A stretch of 64,000 bases of DNA from Xanthostigma xanthostigma (lineage: Eukaryota > Arthropoda > Insecta > Raphidioptera > Raphidiidae), in the NCBI GenBank assembly GCA_963575645.1, contig OY754469.1, positions 47,884,753 to 47,948,752 on the forward strand. Direction: 5' to 3'. Under the pieces are notes generated by a model. That model was not told the origin of the DNA, searched no databases, and was given only the letters and a program-made list of their open reading frames with translations. Positions within the stretch are counted from its first letter, which is position 1, and every line of letters begins with the position of its first letter. Of this stretch, positions 44,615-56,547 are shown piece after piece. The position numbers were made by a program, and so were the translations under genes.

Positions 44615-44795
44615 TTGAGCACATAAATATACCAAAATTAGCGATATTTTATAACATAATATTCATATCGAAAAGTTACATACGGAAACTTTTTATTATA
44701 ATGTTTCCTAAACCTATAGCTATGTAACTTTTCGAAATGAATATGTTATATTTCGCTAATTTTAATATAGTGTGCTCAAGGGAAACTTTATAATA
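44615..44795. repeat. Hairpin element, arms about 75 bp
   Basis: GTTTCCCTTGAGCACAT at the left and GTGCTCAAGGGAAAC at the right, continuing ATTAGCGATATTTTATAACA and AAAAGTTACATA, pair with their inverses around a short loop near 44695. Non-coding foldback. Confidence 0.75.
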
Positions 44796-45164
44796 TTGTT
44801 TATGATATTTCGATTTTTATATGAGTATGACTTGGATGTACAAAAACATTCCCTGCTAAATATTTAATTAGTAAAATTGTGGGCTGTGATCTCTTATCCT
44901 CTGCGGATTTTTGCAATAGCTACATTGTAGCAAAACGCTTATTTTAGGAACGATAATAATCCTCAGCTAAAATCATTAGTGTATTATCTCAGCAGATTAT
45001 AAATAGAAATCGCATTATATAATATTATGTTACATAATATTGATATTCAAATCAAACTTATCATGTGGAAAAAATTAATACGGTGGAATGGCTGCAAACG
45101 GTAGAGGAAATGGCAGACAGGTAGAAGCTATAGAGTAGTGGTTCCCAAAATGTGCAATTTTGTA
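44796..45164. other. No gene seen
   Basis: AT-rich. No features. Confidence 0.4.
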
Positions 45165-45748
45165 TACAGTGTGGTCACTTAAGTGTGCAACATATGGGAA
45201 AATTTTTAATTAAATGCACAACCAAAATACAGGGCATACAGCATACAGGGTGTTTAATATCGTTGCAACAAACATAAAGTTTGTGATTCCATAAAAAAAG
45301 AAAAAAAAATTAAAAATCTAAGTTAATTTTACAAATATTCCTGAATTTGAACAAAGTTATGCGAAATTGATTTGATTTTGAATAATTTATTAGTGTGTTT
45401 AAGGTAAGTATAAAAAAAACTTTTCAAAAAAATTATAATTTTGGTTTTTCAAAAAAAAAAAAAAATTTTTTTCTTAGAAGGCTATGTTTTGGTATTTGGG
45501 CATAACTTTTAATTCTAAACAACTTTTTCTTATAACATTTTGCTGAATTTTTTTAAATAAGGGCACTTTACTCTTGTACAATTTTTATATTTTTTGACCC
45601 ATCCTGTATGCTGTTTGAGTTTCAACAATTCTAAGAGCACCTAAAATGATTATCGGACATACACCAACTTTTGGCAATATTTGTATTTTGGTTGTGCATT
45701 TAATTAAAAATTTTCCCATATGTTGCACACTTAAGTGACCACACTGTA
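45165..45748. mobile_element. Tc1/mariner-type MITE with about 65-bp TIRs and a nested element
   Basis: TACAGTGTGGTCACTTAAGT at the left and its exact inverse at the right, each beside a TA duplication. The TIR continues through CAACATATGGGAAAATTTTT. An inner block from CATACAGGGTGTTTAATATC to ACCCATCCTGTATG (45242-45610) looks like a second small element inside the first. No transposase frame. Confidence 0.8.
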
Positions 45749-46415
45749 TATGCACAGATCAGAGTCGTGCTAATTTGAGATACAAAGATGGCGTATTATT
45801 TATTTATGCATAATACTGTTTGTGTCCGCGTCTGCGTGAAATATAGGTAGGTTATAGGAGGGCATGTGTTTTGGGGAATCGAATGTAAAATCTTATAGCG
45901 CTGTATGTAAATCATTACCTTAAAGAAAGATCGTAAAGAATACACTAAGCTCCTAGTCTACACGATATAACCTACAAACTCGTCAGACACGCCGCGTATA
46001 TTCCCAGATCTATGTGTGCCCGGTTCACATCGACTATTTTTTTGACGTAAAACTTCTTTAACCCCTACGGACCTGAATTTCACATTTTTTTAACACAAAA
46101 TATTTTATAGCATGTTGGGCTTATTTATAGGGTGTAATCAAGGTATATTCAGTGAAAAACTAAATTTAACATTTACAGAAGTTTGGAAAATCATGTCCGT
46201 TGAAATGGACAAGAAAAAAAAAATATTGTTTACGGTAATCACTAGCATAGGTTGTCTAATTAACTGCAACTTTTCCAATTTTTCTTTCCCTAAAATCCAT
46301 ATTAGGATTATCACGAACATTAAAAAAAAATAGTCAAATCCGTCGAGCCGTTCTCAAGTGATGCGCTTACCAACGAACATTTTTTAATTTTTATTTACAT
46401 AGATAGATAGGGGGT
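45749..46415. other. No confident gene; RTE-like tail near 46335-46410
   Basis: AATCCGTCGAGCCGTTCTCA, then ACATAGATAGATAG, fits the 3' end of an RTE-type retroelement. The frame at 46112-46333 precedes it but shows no reverse transcriptase motif. Confidence 0.4.
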
Positions 46416-47489
46416 CGAGAATTGATGTCTTTACCCAATATAATACTTCTAATAAACTACTGTATTATAATTTAATTAAAATCTCACTTACCAAAACTTT
46501 AGTACTTAATTTCCTATAACAAAAAAAAAATTAGTAAACAAATATTTAATAACAGACAAGAATTATAAATTATTGTCAACTATAGTTTTTTTAAATAAAA
46601 ACTTATTTAGATATCATGGCAAATAATTATTATTAATTAATACATATTATCTTTAAAACGATATATCATAATATGTACTAAATTGAAATTCAAATTGATA
46701 TTTGCACCAGTTCTGAGATATCATACACAAAACTCGATTATTTTTAACCTAAAATTAATTTTATAATAATATATCACAAATGAATTACTTCTACAGGATT
46801 TTTTTTTATAAAAAAAATTGCTATGTGAACCAACCTTAAATATGAAACTATACTAGGTTGGTACTCTGTGACTATGTAAAGCTTGCTGTACAAGTTTCCC
46901 TAACAACTTTAATAGTGCATGTTGTAACCAAGTTGCAAACTTATGTTTTCAACTTATTTTCATAGTTCAATGTAACATTTGAAAAACACTGGTGCCGAAA
47001 AACATTGTATCTGATATATCCATTGCAATATTGGAAAATGCTTCTAATGGGATTCATAATGTACTAATATGAACTTAAAAAGATTTACAGACTACTTTTT
47101 TCAAAATTTTGGCAAAATTCACCCAAAAAATCGTGAAAATGCACCGAAAAAAATGTATTAAAAATGTATGATAATAAATCAACATTTGTGGGGTCTTGTC
47201 CAGGCTTAAACCCTATTTAGTACTTATGTAGATCCGGCCCTGTATATTACGGCACCAACTTAGAAAGTTTAGGCTTTAATTGCTAAGCGCGTCGACAGAG
47301 GGACTGATATTGTAGATTAAATATACTCGACAGATGAGGCCATTATCGTCTAAGCAAGAAGTAAATTAAATAATAATAATCGAACTCCGATAATCTACTT
47401 GCCTATACACAATAATTACTTCAGTAAAAGTATCAACAAAAATGTATATTATTAATAAATTCATTATAGATTAAACTTTAAAAATAATA
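46416..47489. other. No gene seen
   Basis: Very AT-rich. No repeat or coding signal recognised. Confidence 0.4.
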
Positions 47490-47759
47490 CCAATCTTTGA
47501 TTAACGTCTGAATAGAACTCTTTAAATAAATAAAATTGTCGACCAATTTTTTTCAGACTATATATTTTTTCGATAATTAATCAACTTCATTCTATTATAA
47601 AATAAGTAGATTATATACTAATTAATTTTTATATTTTTTAGATTATTTCTGAAAAAGATCCAAATCCGGATCGAAACGTCATCTTTTGTAATATTGATTT
47701 ATAACTTTATTTTTTGTGTCAATATATGTCTGAAAAAAAATGGTCGACAATTTTATTTG
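47490..47759 (+). mobile_element. Hammerhead-family element with 13-bp target duplication
   Basis: Flanked by TTTAAAAATAATA (47477-47489 and 47760-47772). Starts near CAATCTTTGATTAACGTCTG and ends GACAATTTTATTTGT. The core at 47649 reads CTGAAAA, GATCC/GGATC, GAAAC, GTC. The CUGANGA box has its G changed to A, so this copy is probably inactive. Confidence 0.7.
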
Positions 47760-48119
47760 TTTAAAAATAATAACTACAGCTAATCTATCAGCATTCAGAC
47801 AAGGACAATACTTAGAGCTTTGGAGTCACAGCTAAATGAGCGTGTAAGCAAGCTTTCGTACAAAAGCTGATATGACTACTATATAGCATGTATACAGGGT
47901 GTTCACTTCAAAGCAGCATTCAGTATTAATTTCAAGCACTAGATATACAATACATAAGTAGTGGTTAAATCTGTTTACGCCAGAAGCGATATCGAAATTC
48001 AAGAATTGAAAATATACTTAAACACTTCTTTTAAACATACTGTAAGCACTATTAAGTTCTTACTTAAAAAAATAAAACGCTTTAATTGAATTATAATTTT
48101 ATAAATATATCGTAAAATG
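47760..48119. other. No gene seen
   Basis: Contains TATACAGGGTGTTCACTTCA (about 47891), a single mariner-like terminus without partner. Confidence 0.4.
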
Positions 48120-49180
48120 ATGTTTTCTTTAGAGAAGAAATTAATCAATTAAATTTTTCCAAAATAATAACAACATTCATTTTTCTAGTGTATAGCTAAG
48201 GAAAACTAATTTTGACAATATTACAAAAGAGAGAGCTAATGTAATAAAACTTGCTACAATAGTATTGAAGTTAACAGATTTTTAGAAGGGAGACTCTTTC
48301 TGTCCTGGGAAAAAAATCTGAAATTCGGCTGTGTTCCATTCTGTTCTGCGCCATATATTATAATGCAGAAAGGATTGTCAAAATATTTGATTTGACAATG
48401 ACCTTGGATTGTGATCATATAATCACAGTTTCCATACATCAGGAACAGTCTAATGTCGTATTCAAACTCCCTGTCATCTTTAACATTAGATTGTACTCAC
48501 ACAAAAACAACATAGAAAAAGATCGCTATTCAAGCTAAACCTTGATCAAAATGCTAAGAAAAACATCGTTCCGAAGTGGAAAACGAAGCTAAAAACATGT
48601 ACCTATACACAGCTGAAGAAAAATATCGTTTAGCGCGATTTTGAATCAAGGTCGCGGACATTTGGAATTTTCCTTCCTCATGCTCAAATAACGATACCCC
48701 AAAATATGTTTTCATTTAATTTATTAATCATTCAAATGACTTACAAAAGTCTTAGCATGCTAACATACTGTAGCAAGTTTTGTTACGTTAACTCTCTCTC
48801 TCTCTCTCTCTCTTGTTATATTGTCAAAATTACTTTTCCTCAGCTACGCAGGAAAAAAGAATGTTGTTATTATTTTAGAAAAAAATAATCAATTATTTTT
48901 TCCAAAATAACAACATTCATTTTTTCAGCGTAGCTGAGGAAAACTAATTTTGTCAATATTACAAAAAAGAGAGAAATTGAGAGTTAATGTAGCGATTGGT
49001 TCTATTCAATAAATAGAGTAACTGTGATCCATTGAAGTTAATGATGAGTATTTGGAAAGAATTCTGTGGCATAAGGATCGAAAGTATAGTTTAAAAAATC
49101 TCAGTATTGCTTCATTTTCGTTCCTTATGCCACGGAATTCTTTCCAAATACTCATTGAGAGTGAATGTAACAAGACTTGC
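48120..49180. repeat. Cluster of related hairpin elements
   Basis: 48800-48985 is a palindrome with TTTTCCTCAGCTACGC and AACAACATTC arms, beside a (CT)n run (48790-48812). 48120-48245 is a partial copy of one arm. 49040-49155 is another hairpin with GAGTATTTGGAAAGAATTC arms. ACTTGCTACAATA recurs at the flanks. One family, apparently broken by internal rearrangement. Confidence 0.65.
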
Positions 49181-49616
49181 TACAATATTATAAAATAAAA
49201 TTTTAAACGTCTTATATGACGCAGAAAAAAAAACAGTATTAAATCTCAACCAATTAAAAATTATTCAACACCCGGTAGGTATATATGAGTCCAAGTGTAT
49301 GTAGTCCAAATACACCGTCGATGAAGGCCTGAGGGTGTGATAACCCCGAAGAGAGGTTCATTCAATTTTAAAATTTCATTTTGTAACTCCTTCGCTTTGC
49401 TATGCTACAGAAAAACACGCGAGGGGAACAAACGAAATGAAACATACAATTGAAATGGCAGCGATATCCGCCTCTCTAAAGTAAATACAAGCAGATGATG
49501 TCTGTTCTGTTGGATAAGCTTGGTAAGGTAACCGTACAGTATACAGGGATGTCCCTTCACTCTAAGAAACATTTATTATATTAGCATTTCATATAGTCAA
49601 ACCTGAGCGAGAGAGA
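49181..49616. other. No gene seen
   Basis: No recognised feature. Confidence 0.4.
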
Positions 49617-50307
49617 AAAAAATGGTTGTCTGTAAAGTCGGTTTACGGACGATAGTTTTACGTGATAACGTATTCCGTAATACATAACCTAAACCTCCCA
49701 AAATTTGGTTTCAATCCGCTTATCCTTGGTGTCGGAATGATAAGAAATGTCAAAAGTGACGTTTGCAAATTACAAAGTATTATGTTCTAATAATAATTAG
49801 TTATTCCAATACTTAACTTAGCAGGCTTTGCATTTCACAATATACTAATGTCAAAAAATTGAATTAAACATTAGAAATGCAGCTGTTTTCATGTTAAGAC
49901 AAGACATACGTTTGCTTCTAATTTCCATGTACGGCAAACAAAGACAACCGACCGCGTCGCGCCATGCATTACACAACATTGCATTTATACAGCTATTTTT
50001 CTATATAAATTTGTATAAAATATTTTTCTATATAAATTTGTATAAAAAAACTGTTTAGGCAAATTCTGTTATACGAAATCTATGTAAAATGTTCTCCTCT
50101 TTCGTTTAAGACTGGTTTCAAACCGATCTGATTTAAATTGAGCGAGAAATTAGCAAAAAGCACGCACAGGGTCAGGCGGAACGTTACGCGTTACGCGTTA
50201 CGAACGTTAGGAACGTTACGTTACACTTTTTCGTGCATGCAGTCGGTGTTTTATCCATTTATAAGATTGGTGATTCATCAATTTATAAGACGTTATCACG
50301 TCAAAAA
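49617..50307 (+). mobile_element. Repeat family C, copy 3
   Basis: Starts TGGTTGTCTGTAAAGTCGG and ends GACGTTATCACGTCAAAAA. It includes the inner segment CCTCCCAAAATTTGGTTTCA also present in copy 4. The GC-rich block with repeated GTTACGCGTTACG-type units (about 50180-50220) is expanded relative to copy 2. Confidence 0.8.
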
Positions 50308-50447
50308 GCTGTTTTTGTATGCTTACATGGATAACGCTAGCCATCCAAACAATGCACTTTTTGATAGTTCTGCTGTGTAGATGGGAAGGTCAATGTAATA
50401 TTTGCAGAACAGTTTTGCACCCGGATGAAACCGGGACGGACCGCTAG
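50308..50447 (+). mobile_element. Helitron 3' end fragment
   Basis: The hairpin CACCCGGATGAAACCGGG and CTAG before T mark a Helitron 3' terminus (50419-50447). The 5' part is missing, replaced by unrelated sequence after family C copy 3. Confidence 0.65.
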
Positions 50448-50504
50448 TAATATATAATTAACAGAGATCAACAGAACTGTATCAAGTACCAGCGAGTACC
50501 AGTT

Positions 50505-51401
50505 CGTTTTACGAAGATAATGAAAAAAATCTGAAATAAAGTTTTTTTAATAGATTTTTTTATGACAAAATTTTCTGTAAAAAATCTAAAATCATTAGGA
50601 GATTTATTAAGTTAAAAATTAAAAAAACTTTTACATGTAGTCTTATGGAAAATATGTCAACCTAGCATGCAAACGGTACATTTTAATTTTTTGCAAATAA
50701 CCAAATAATGTCAGCAGTTCCGAAAACTAACTATGTATAGCATCGATGTCTTACGCATATTTTAATATACAAATATAAAGAAATTTAATAGAAAATTGAA
50801 AATAGATAATAATAAATTAATATACATACCTACATATAAATTGTACTTACCTGAAATCTGAATATGTTACTTATTTAATATTTATACTTATTACTTACCA
50901 TATTATGTATTTGTTTTTGCGATAATGGCCTTAGTTGCTGATTCGCTTATTTTGTTTTTAAAATAAAAAAAAAAAAAAAAAAAAATATTTTTTCCTATTT
51001 CATTAGGAGACTTTTAATAAAAAAAAATTATTAAGCATTAGCACTTTTCGATTATGGACTTTTATTTTTGACAATTTTAATAAATTTAACTGAATTTTCA
51101 ACTTTTTAATGATTTAATTTTAATTTTTATTACTTCTAATTTCTTTTTTTAATTATTTACTGCAAAAAATATGTGAAATACAGATATTTACATAAATTTA
51201 TTTTTTTAACCTAAAAAAACCTACAAAAAATTCAAAAGTTAGAAATAATTAATTAATATTCAAAAAAATATTTATTTATGCCTTTATGACAATAATTTAT
51301 TAGTATCATCGACTTATAACCTTTTGTAAAAATTTATTATGGAAAAGTTTCCATTTAGAATTCGACTTACTTTTGATTGGGACTGTAACGGATCAACCTC
51401 C
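50505..51401 (-). mobile_element. TTAA-flanked MITE, copy 2 (minus), end-truncated
   Basis: The right end GATCAACCTCC is followed by TTAA. The left begins at CGTTTTACGAAGATAATG, so about 15 bases of that terminus are lost. The copy has an extra AT-rich block near 50760-50990. Otherwise it matches 15855. Confidence 0.75.
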
Positions 51402-51604
51402 TTAAGTGAGAGTAATTGCCAAGTACCGTCTTTTTGCTTGTAAGTTCAATATTGTAACCATGGAAAAGTTCCTCTAATTTTCGAATTAATTCGTCATTTT
51501 ACTGGTCTAATTCATTTAGCAAAATATATGTAATGAATGAGAGAAATGAGCATTAAAAATTACCATAGAACCCTAAATAAATCAAAAACTAACATAGTCA
51601 TTAT
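51402..51604. other. No gene seen
   Basis: Short intergenic segment. Confidence 0.4.
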
Positions 51605-51780
51605 AGGAAGATTAAAGGATGAAGCCTGGTGGCATAGGATCAATGAACTAAGCAAATACTCTTCTGCGAAGATGGCATAAAGTTTGCCGAAACGTCAGAC
51701 AATAAAATGCAATAAAAAAAGTATTTGCTTAGTTCATTGATCCTATGCCACCAGGTTTCATCCTTTAATCTTCCAATATT
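51605..51780. repeat. Hairpin with hammerhead-like centre
   Basis: Arms GATTAAAGGATGAAGCCTGG and ATAGGATCAATGAACTAAGC pair with their inverses. The centre has CTGCGAAGA, GGCA/TGCC, GAAAC, GTC. The CTGANGA box carries a one-base insertion and another change, so it is a decayed ribozyme motif at best. Confidence 0.6.
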
Positions 51781-52417
51781 TAAACAGGATCATCATCACT
51801 CTAAATTATTAGAGTTATTTTTCATATAGTCATTATAATTCCTTCATTTAGTCGCAATACAAAATTTTCGATATACCTACACCTTACATATTTACGTAGT
51901 GTAGAAATTGATGCATTTGACATGAAAATAAAGAATAATAGATAGTGTCTAATATAGTTCGCTTGCAGTCGCCCAAAACATTAAGATGTTATATAACGCA
52001 CAAGCCGTTCTTGGTCATCCCTTAACTGCTATTAACATCTAATGCAAATATTATAAAACCGAATTTCATATAACATGCAGACGCGAAATTAGGCCTAAAC
52101 ATTTAACATGTGCCCTTATTTAACGCACCTTCTCGTAGTGTCCTGTTCTGCATCTGCACTCTGCTGCCTTGTGTCCTCGACGATATCTGTTTAGATCAGT
52201 GCTCGACAAAATGCTTCTTCAGCAGTCAATACACGTCAGAAAACATCAATTTTTACCACTCAACACTCTTTTTACTACTGACCTACAGATCTACAGACCC
52301 AGAAAAAAGCGTCCATCAATAGAAGGACTCAAAGAGATTGTATTGACTGCCTCTTCACCATACTTCGATTCAGACTTGGAAGAGTAGCGTTTACATAGTT
52401 TGGCGGCCATTTTATTT
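51781..52417. other. No gene seen
   Basis: Overlapping open frames at 52110-52387 in two phases show no motif or splice signals that I can defend. Confidence 0.4.
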
Positions 52418-52740
52418 TATGATGTTTGGATGAAGAATTTCTTCGTAGCATAGGATCAAAAACAAAAGCAACGAAGAAGTTCTTCATCCAAACATCATAG
52501 AATAAATTATAACATCATCATAACATCATAATCGATCAAGGATCACAGAATCTCTTCTTTGAGATAAGTTTTCTTCATAATAACTTAGATAATTGACATT
52601 CACACCATGGGTTTTTTCAATTCAATAACAATAAACGAATAAGTTCTTCATCCAAATATCATAATCGATCAAGGATCACAGTGATCTCTTCCTTGAGATA
52701 AGTTTTCTTCATAATAGCTTGGCTAATTGATGATATATAA
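52418..52740 (+). repeat. Hairpin plus direct repeat
   Basis: ATGATGTTTGGATGAAGAA and its inverse form a 28-base stem (52418-52492). TTCTTCATCCAAA and ATCGATCAAGGATCACAG, then GATAAGTTTTCTTCATAATA, are repeated directly about 140-160 bases apart. Confidence 0.65.
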
Positions 52741-53258
52741 ATCCACACCAAATGATAAACATTCAATCAATCGAAAACTAAGAGCGATTTAATGATGAGT
52801 CCTATATTTGAATGGAAAATTCTTACCAAACATCGTGAGAAGCGATAATACGAAATATGCTAATTATTTTTTTTGCATGATATCTGCATAAATAATTGTA
52901 AAAAAAAATACGAACTTGGCAAGTCAATAAAACAAATCGCATGCAAGTAGTTACTTAGTTCAAGGTATATACGAGGGGGCGTCAAAAGATTCCATTTATA
53001 TAGTCCGCCATATTGGACTTAGAAAGACTGGATATACTATATTGTTACATGATCAACGGACACCTTATGGCTTTTGGGATCGCTAATTCCGAATCTGAAG
53101 TCCGTTGACCTCTATCACGTCATGTGCAAGATCATTTGAAGGTCGAATTGAGAAAGAAATCTTGAACTTGATGTTATAGAAGCTAATGGATCTAAGATTC
53201 GGAATCAGCGACCCCAAACACCCTGGGTCAAATCAAGTTTTCATAAATAAAGTTTAGA
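52741..53258. other. No gene seen
   Basis: ACGAGGGGGCGTCAAAAGAT (about 52972) looks like a mariner-type terminus without partner. A weak inverted pair GGGATCGCTAATTCCGAATC near 53085 and 53200 is noted. Confidence 0.4.
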
Positions 53259-53610
53259 TCTTTGATTAACGTCTGATTAGAACTCTTCAATAAATAAAAT
53301 TATCAACCAATTTTTCAGACAATATATTAACAAAAAAATATATAATTAATACATTAACGTTTTGATCCGGATTTGGATCTTCTTCAGAACTGATATAAAA
53401 AATAATTCATATTTAATTTATAATTAGCTTTTTATAAAATTCCTTCAAAATTTTATAAAAAGCTAATTATAAATTAAATATGAATTATTTTTTATATTTT
53501 TTAGATTAGTTCTGAAGAAGATACAAATCCGGATCGAAACGTTAATGTATTAATTATATATTTTTTTGTTAATATATTGTCTGAAAAATTGGTCGATAAT
53601 TTTATTTATT
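53259..53610. mobile_element. Hammerhead-family palindrome with 13-bp target duplication
   Basis: Bounded by AATAAAGTTTAGA on both sides (53246-53258 and 53611-53623). The element is a palindrome: on the minus strand (about 53369-53395) CTGAAGA, GATCC/GGATC, AAAAC, and on the plus strand (53512) CTGAAGA, GATAC/GGATC, GAAAC, GTT. The two ribozyme-like motifs therefore face each other across a hairpin of AAAAAGCTAATTATAAATTA arms. Confidence 0.75.
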
Positions 53611-54329
53611 AATAAAGTTTAGAATAAACAATAAAATCTCCCCTTTTAAACCCCCTTTCGGGATAGTAGGGAGGCTTGGGGGTGGTCCGTTTAGGGTAAA
53701 ATCGACTTATTATTGTTAGTAGATATTAAAAAAAAATCCATTTTTTTCAAAAATAAAATGGGCCGAAAACCGGCCTTATTGACCCTCCTCCTTAGTACTA
53801 CTAAAAATCAATTAATTTAACGATAAAGATAGAATCTGAAGCCACTCTCGTATGCATTTAATATGAATATATATATTAGTGTACACAGCATCAACAGTTA
53901 TAATAAACTAACTGGCACGACAGTACGCGACCTAGTCCCTGTTATTTTTATTGTCGGGAGTCGAACACGAGCGTCACGGAACGTAATTTTATTGTCTGAC
54001 AATTTATTGTTATAGAATTTCTTGTTCATTTTTGTTTGGGTTTAGAAGTTCACTAAGCAGACTATTATCCATTTTATGGCAAGTTAAGGGTATACAAAAA
54101 GGATATAGAATACTGTCAGTTAATGTGTTACTTCTCATCGTTAAATTAAGATGCACCGCTACTTTTATGCCCGCGTTTATTCTATTCATTCTAGAAAAAA
54201 AATACGAGAGAAATGTGCATAGAGTGAATTCCTCCAACACGGGAGTTCTGTTTAATAAAAGAAGATGAATGTTTTACTCAAGACGATGCAGACATGAAAA
54301 TATGAAGTCATTGCAATTAACTCAATTAA
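53611..54329. other. No gene seen
   Basis: The overlapping frames at 54010-54268 on both strands are shadows without motifs. No feature recognised. Confidence 0.4.
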
Positions 54330-55038
54330 GGAGGTTGATGCGTTACAGTCCCAATCAAAAGTAAGTCGAATTCTAAATGGGAACTTTTCCATAATAAATT
54401 TTTACAAAAGGTTATAAGTCGATGATATCAATAAAATATTGTCATAGAGGCAAAAATAAATATTTTTTTTTAATATTAATTAATTATTTCAGTACTTTAT
54501 ACTTAATGGACTAACTTTTGAATGTTTTGTACAAAGTAAGGTTAGAAAAAATAAATTTATGTAAATATCTGTATTTTACATATTTTTTGCAGTGAATAAT
54601 TAAAAAAAGAAATTAGAAGTAATAAAAATTAAAATTAAATGATTAAAAAGTTGTAAATTCAGTTAACATTGTTAAAATTGTCAAGAATAAAAGTCAATAA
54701 TCGAAAAGTGCTAAGGTTTGATAGTTTTTTTTATTGATTAAAAGTCTCCTAATAAAACTGGAAAAAATATTAAAATATGCATAAGACATCGATACTTTAC
54801 ATAGTTAGTTTTCGGAACTGCTGACATTATTTGATTATTTGCAAAAAATTAAAATGTACCGTTTGCATGCTAGGTTGACATATTTTCCATAAGACTTCTT
54901 GTAAAAGTTTTTTTTTAATTTTTAACTTTATAAATCTCCTTTTTGGATTTTTTACAGAAAATTTTGTCATAAAAAAATGTATTAAAAAAACTTGATTTCA
55001 GATTTTTTTCATTATCTTTGTAAAACGACTCAACCTCC
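54330..55038 (+). mobile_element. TTAA-flanked MITE, copy 3 (709 bp)
   Basis: TTAA, then GGAGGTTGATGCGTTACAG, to AACGACTCAACCTCC, then TTAA. It matches 15855-16560 along its whole length with few changes, suggesting fairly recent mobilisation. Confidence 0.85.
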
Positions 55039-55059
55039 TTAAACTTAGTTTTTTCCATT

Positions 55060-55600
55060 TACAGTAGAACTCTTCTAATCCGTCACCTTTGGAACCTTAA
55101 AGAAGGCTAAATCTGTCCCAGGCTGACCCAGATTACAGTTTTATAACATGCTGCCAAGAGACATACAAGTTTTACCTTTGAAAAATTTTAAGAGTAGGTT
55201 AAATACAATTTTTAAGAAAAACTGTATTTTGTGATTCTCAAATAAATAATCTATCTATCTATGGTCAGAACCAAGAAGGCTTTAATCAGGAGATCTAGCT
55301 CGAGTGCAGCGGTGGACCCATATCTGTCGAATGAACCAATATGGCGTCAGCTACACGTCCATGGCTTACATGTGTGTAGTGTCTGTGAAGCTAAACAACT
55401 TTGGTAACTATGGCGAAAACAGGCGGAAAAAACCGAAGTTTTCCCAGGTAGTGATAACAGCGCCATCTCGCGTGCGCCAGAAAACGGTCCATCTCGAAAC
55501 ACGGCAAGCACAGAAAGCTAGGTCTCCTGTTTACAGCCTTCTTTGTCGGAGCTCAAAAAAGATCGGATTATCAGAAAAAAACCAGATTTACAGTAAAATT
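55060..55600. repeat. Possible pogo-like element containing a LINE tail
   Basis: ACAGTAGAACTCTTCTAATC (about 55069) and GATCGGATTATCAGAAAAAA (about 55560) are weakly inverted and resemble pogo/Tigger termini. The interval contains the LINE remnant at 55138. The inner 55300-55545 is related in inverse to 57440-57660. Confidence 0.35.
55138..55261 (+). pseudogene. LINE ORF2 C-terminal remnant with (ATCT)n tail
   Basis: The frame reads FYNMLPRDIQVLPLKNFKSR then LNTIFKKNCIL and stop (55232-55234). The pattern YNxLPxxIxxLPLxxFKxxL is the C-terminal signature of Jockey/CR1-type LINE proteins. AATAAATAATCTATCTATCT follows. A 5'-truncated retrotransposon. Confidence 0.65.
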
Positions 55601-56079
55601 AATTTGGAATTCACAAACTGCACTGTAAATTTTTCTTTGAGTAGGTATATCAATATTTTTCTTTTCTTTTTTTGGTACAATATATATAATATTTAAATTG
55701 TATATTTCATTGGTATATTTTCAATACTATAACACAAGTGTGCCTTGTAATTAAAAACAAACAAATTCTATATTATTTTTTAAAATAAAGCAATTTTTTT
55801 TATAATTTATAGACCACTATGTACCTACGTAAAACCCAGCTGTATGTGTTCTATAGAACACAGAGGTATTATTTCGTGCGCAATTAAATTACGGATTAAG
55901 GATTTGATGAGAGCGGCCGATATGAAGTCTAGGTGCCGGCCTGTCGGGAACCGCTGTGACCACAATGAGTTCCATTATATATGACGAGAGAGCCAACCAC
56001 ATCGATTTATTTTTTTAAGACTCTTTTATCCCCAATTATGTGTATTATTGCATGTATGCAGTCATATATTTAATAACTT
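55262..56079. other. No gene; repeat-derived
   Basis: The 130-codon frame at 55304-55696 crosses the pogo-like terminus and repeat I sequence. It has no family motif and I do not call it a gene. Confidence 0.4.
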
Positions 56080-56395
56080 CTATATTGCTAGTGGCCGTAA
56101 GTGGAAGCGTGGCCCATGAAGTGAGACAGCAAGTGACTGTTTTTCTATCTCTCTTTTTTTTACTTGACCCGTTGTGCGCAAGTGTCGCGTCTGTAGTGGG
56201 GCAATTACTAAGTGGAATAGAGCAAGCCACCTCCTTTTCACAGCTTAGTTCCATGTACAAAACTGACGCGCATCGATTCACGGACATGCGCACGAGACTC
56301 AGAGTATAATGAGTGAGACAGACGTATAAATGTCTGCACCGTAGTGTTTAAGTCTTTCTCTCGATCTTTGCTTGCAATATAGAGGATATTAAATA
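56080..56395 (+). repeat. Inverted repeat, left arm
   Basis: TGGCCGTAAGTGGAAGCGTG, CTGTTTTTCTATCTCTC and CTTGACCCGTTGTGCGCAAG are the inverse of 57690-57985. About 1.3 kb separates the arms. The open frames inside belong to the repeat. Confidence 0.7.
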
Positions 56396-56547
56396 TATGT
56401 ATGCATTATGTAGGTACATATCTAATGGGATCTTTCAATTAAATTTTCTGAGTAATTTGAAATTTTGTTCATGTCTTAAGAACCCATGGCAACACAATAA
56501 TTTAAATAAATATTTATAAATATATAAACATAGTCATTTGATTGTTG

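Noticed and set aside
46112..46333. 73-residue frame before an RTE-like tail
   Set aside because: Lysine/phenylalanine-rich, no reverse transcriptase or other motif; probably chance in AT-rich DNA.
55304..55696. 130-residue open frame as a gene
   Set aside because: Crosses a transposon-like terminus and repeat sequence; composition is not coding-like and no family is recognised.
56040..56309. Open frames on both strands (89 and 82 codons)
   Set aside because: Both lie in an inverted repeat arm and mirror each other; no motif or splice context.
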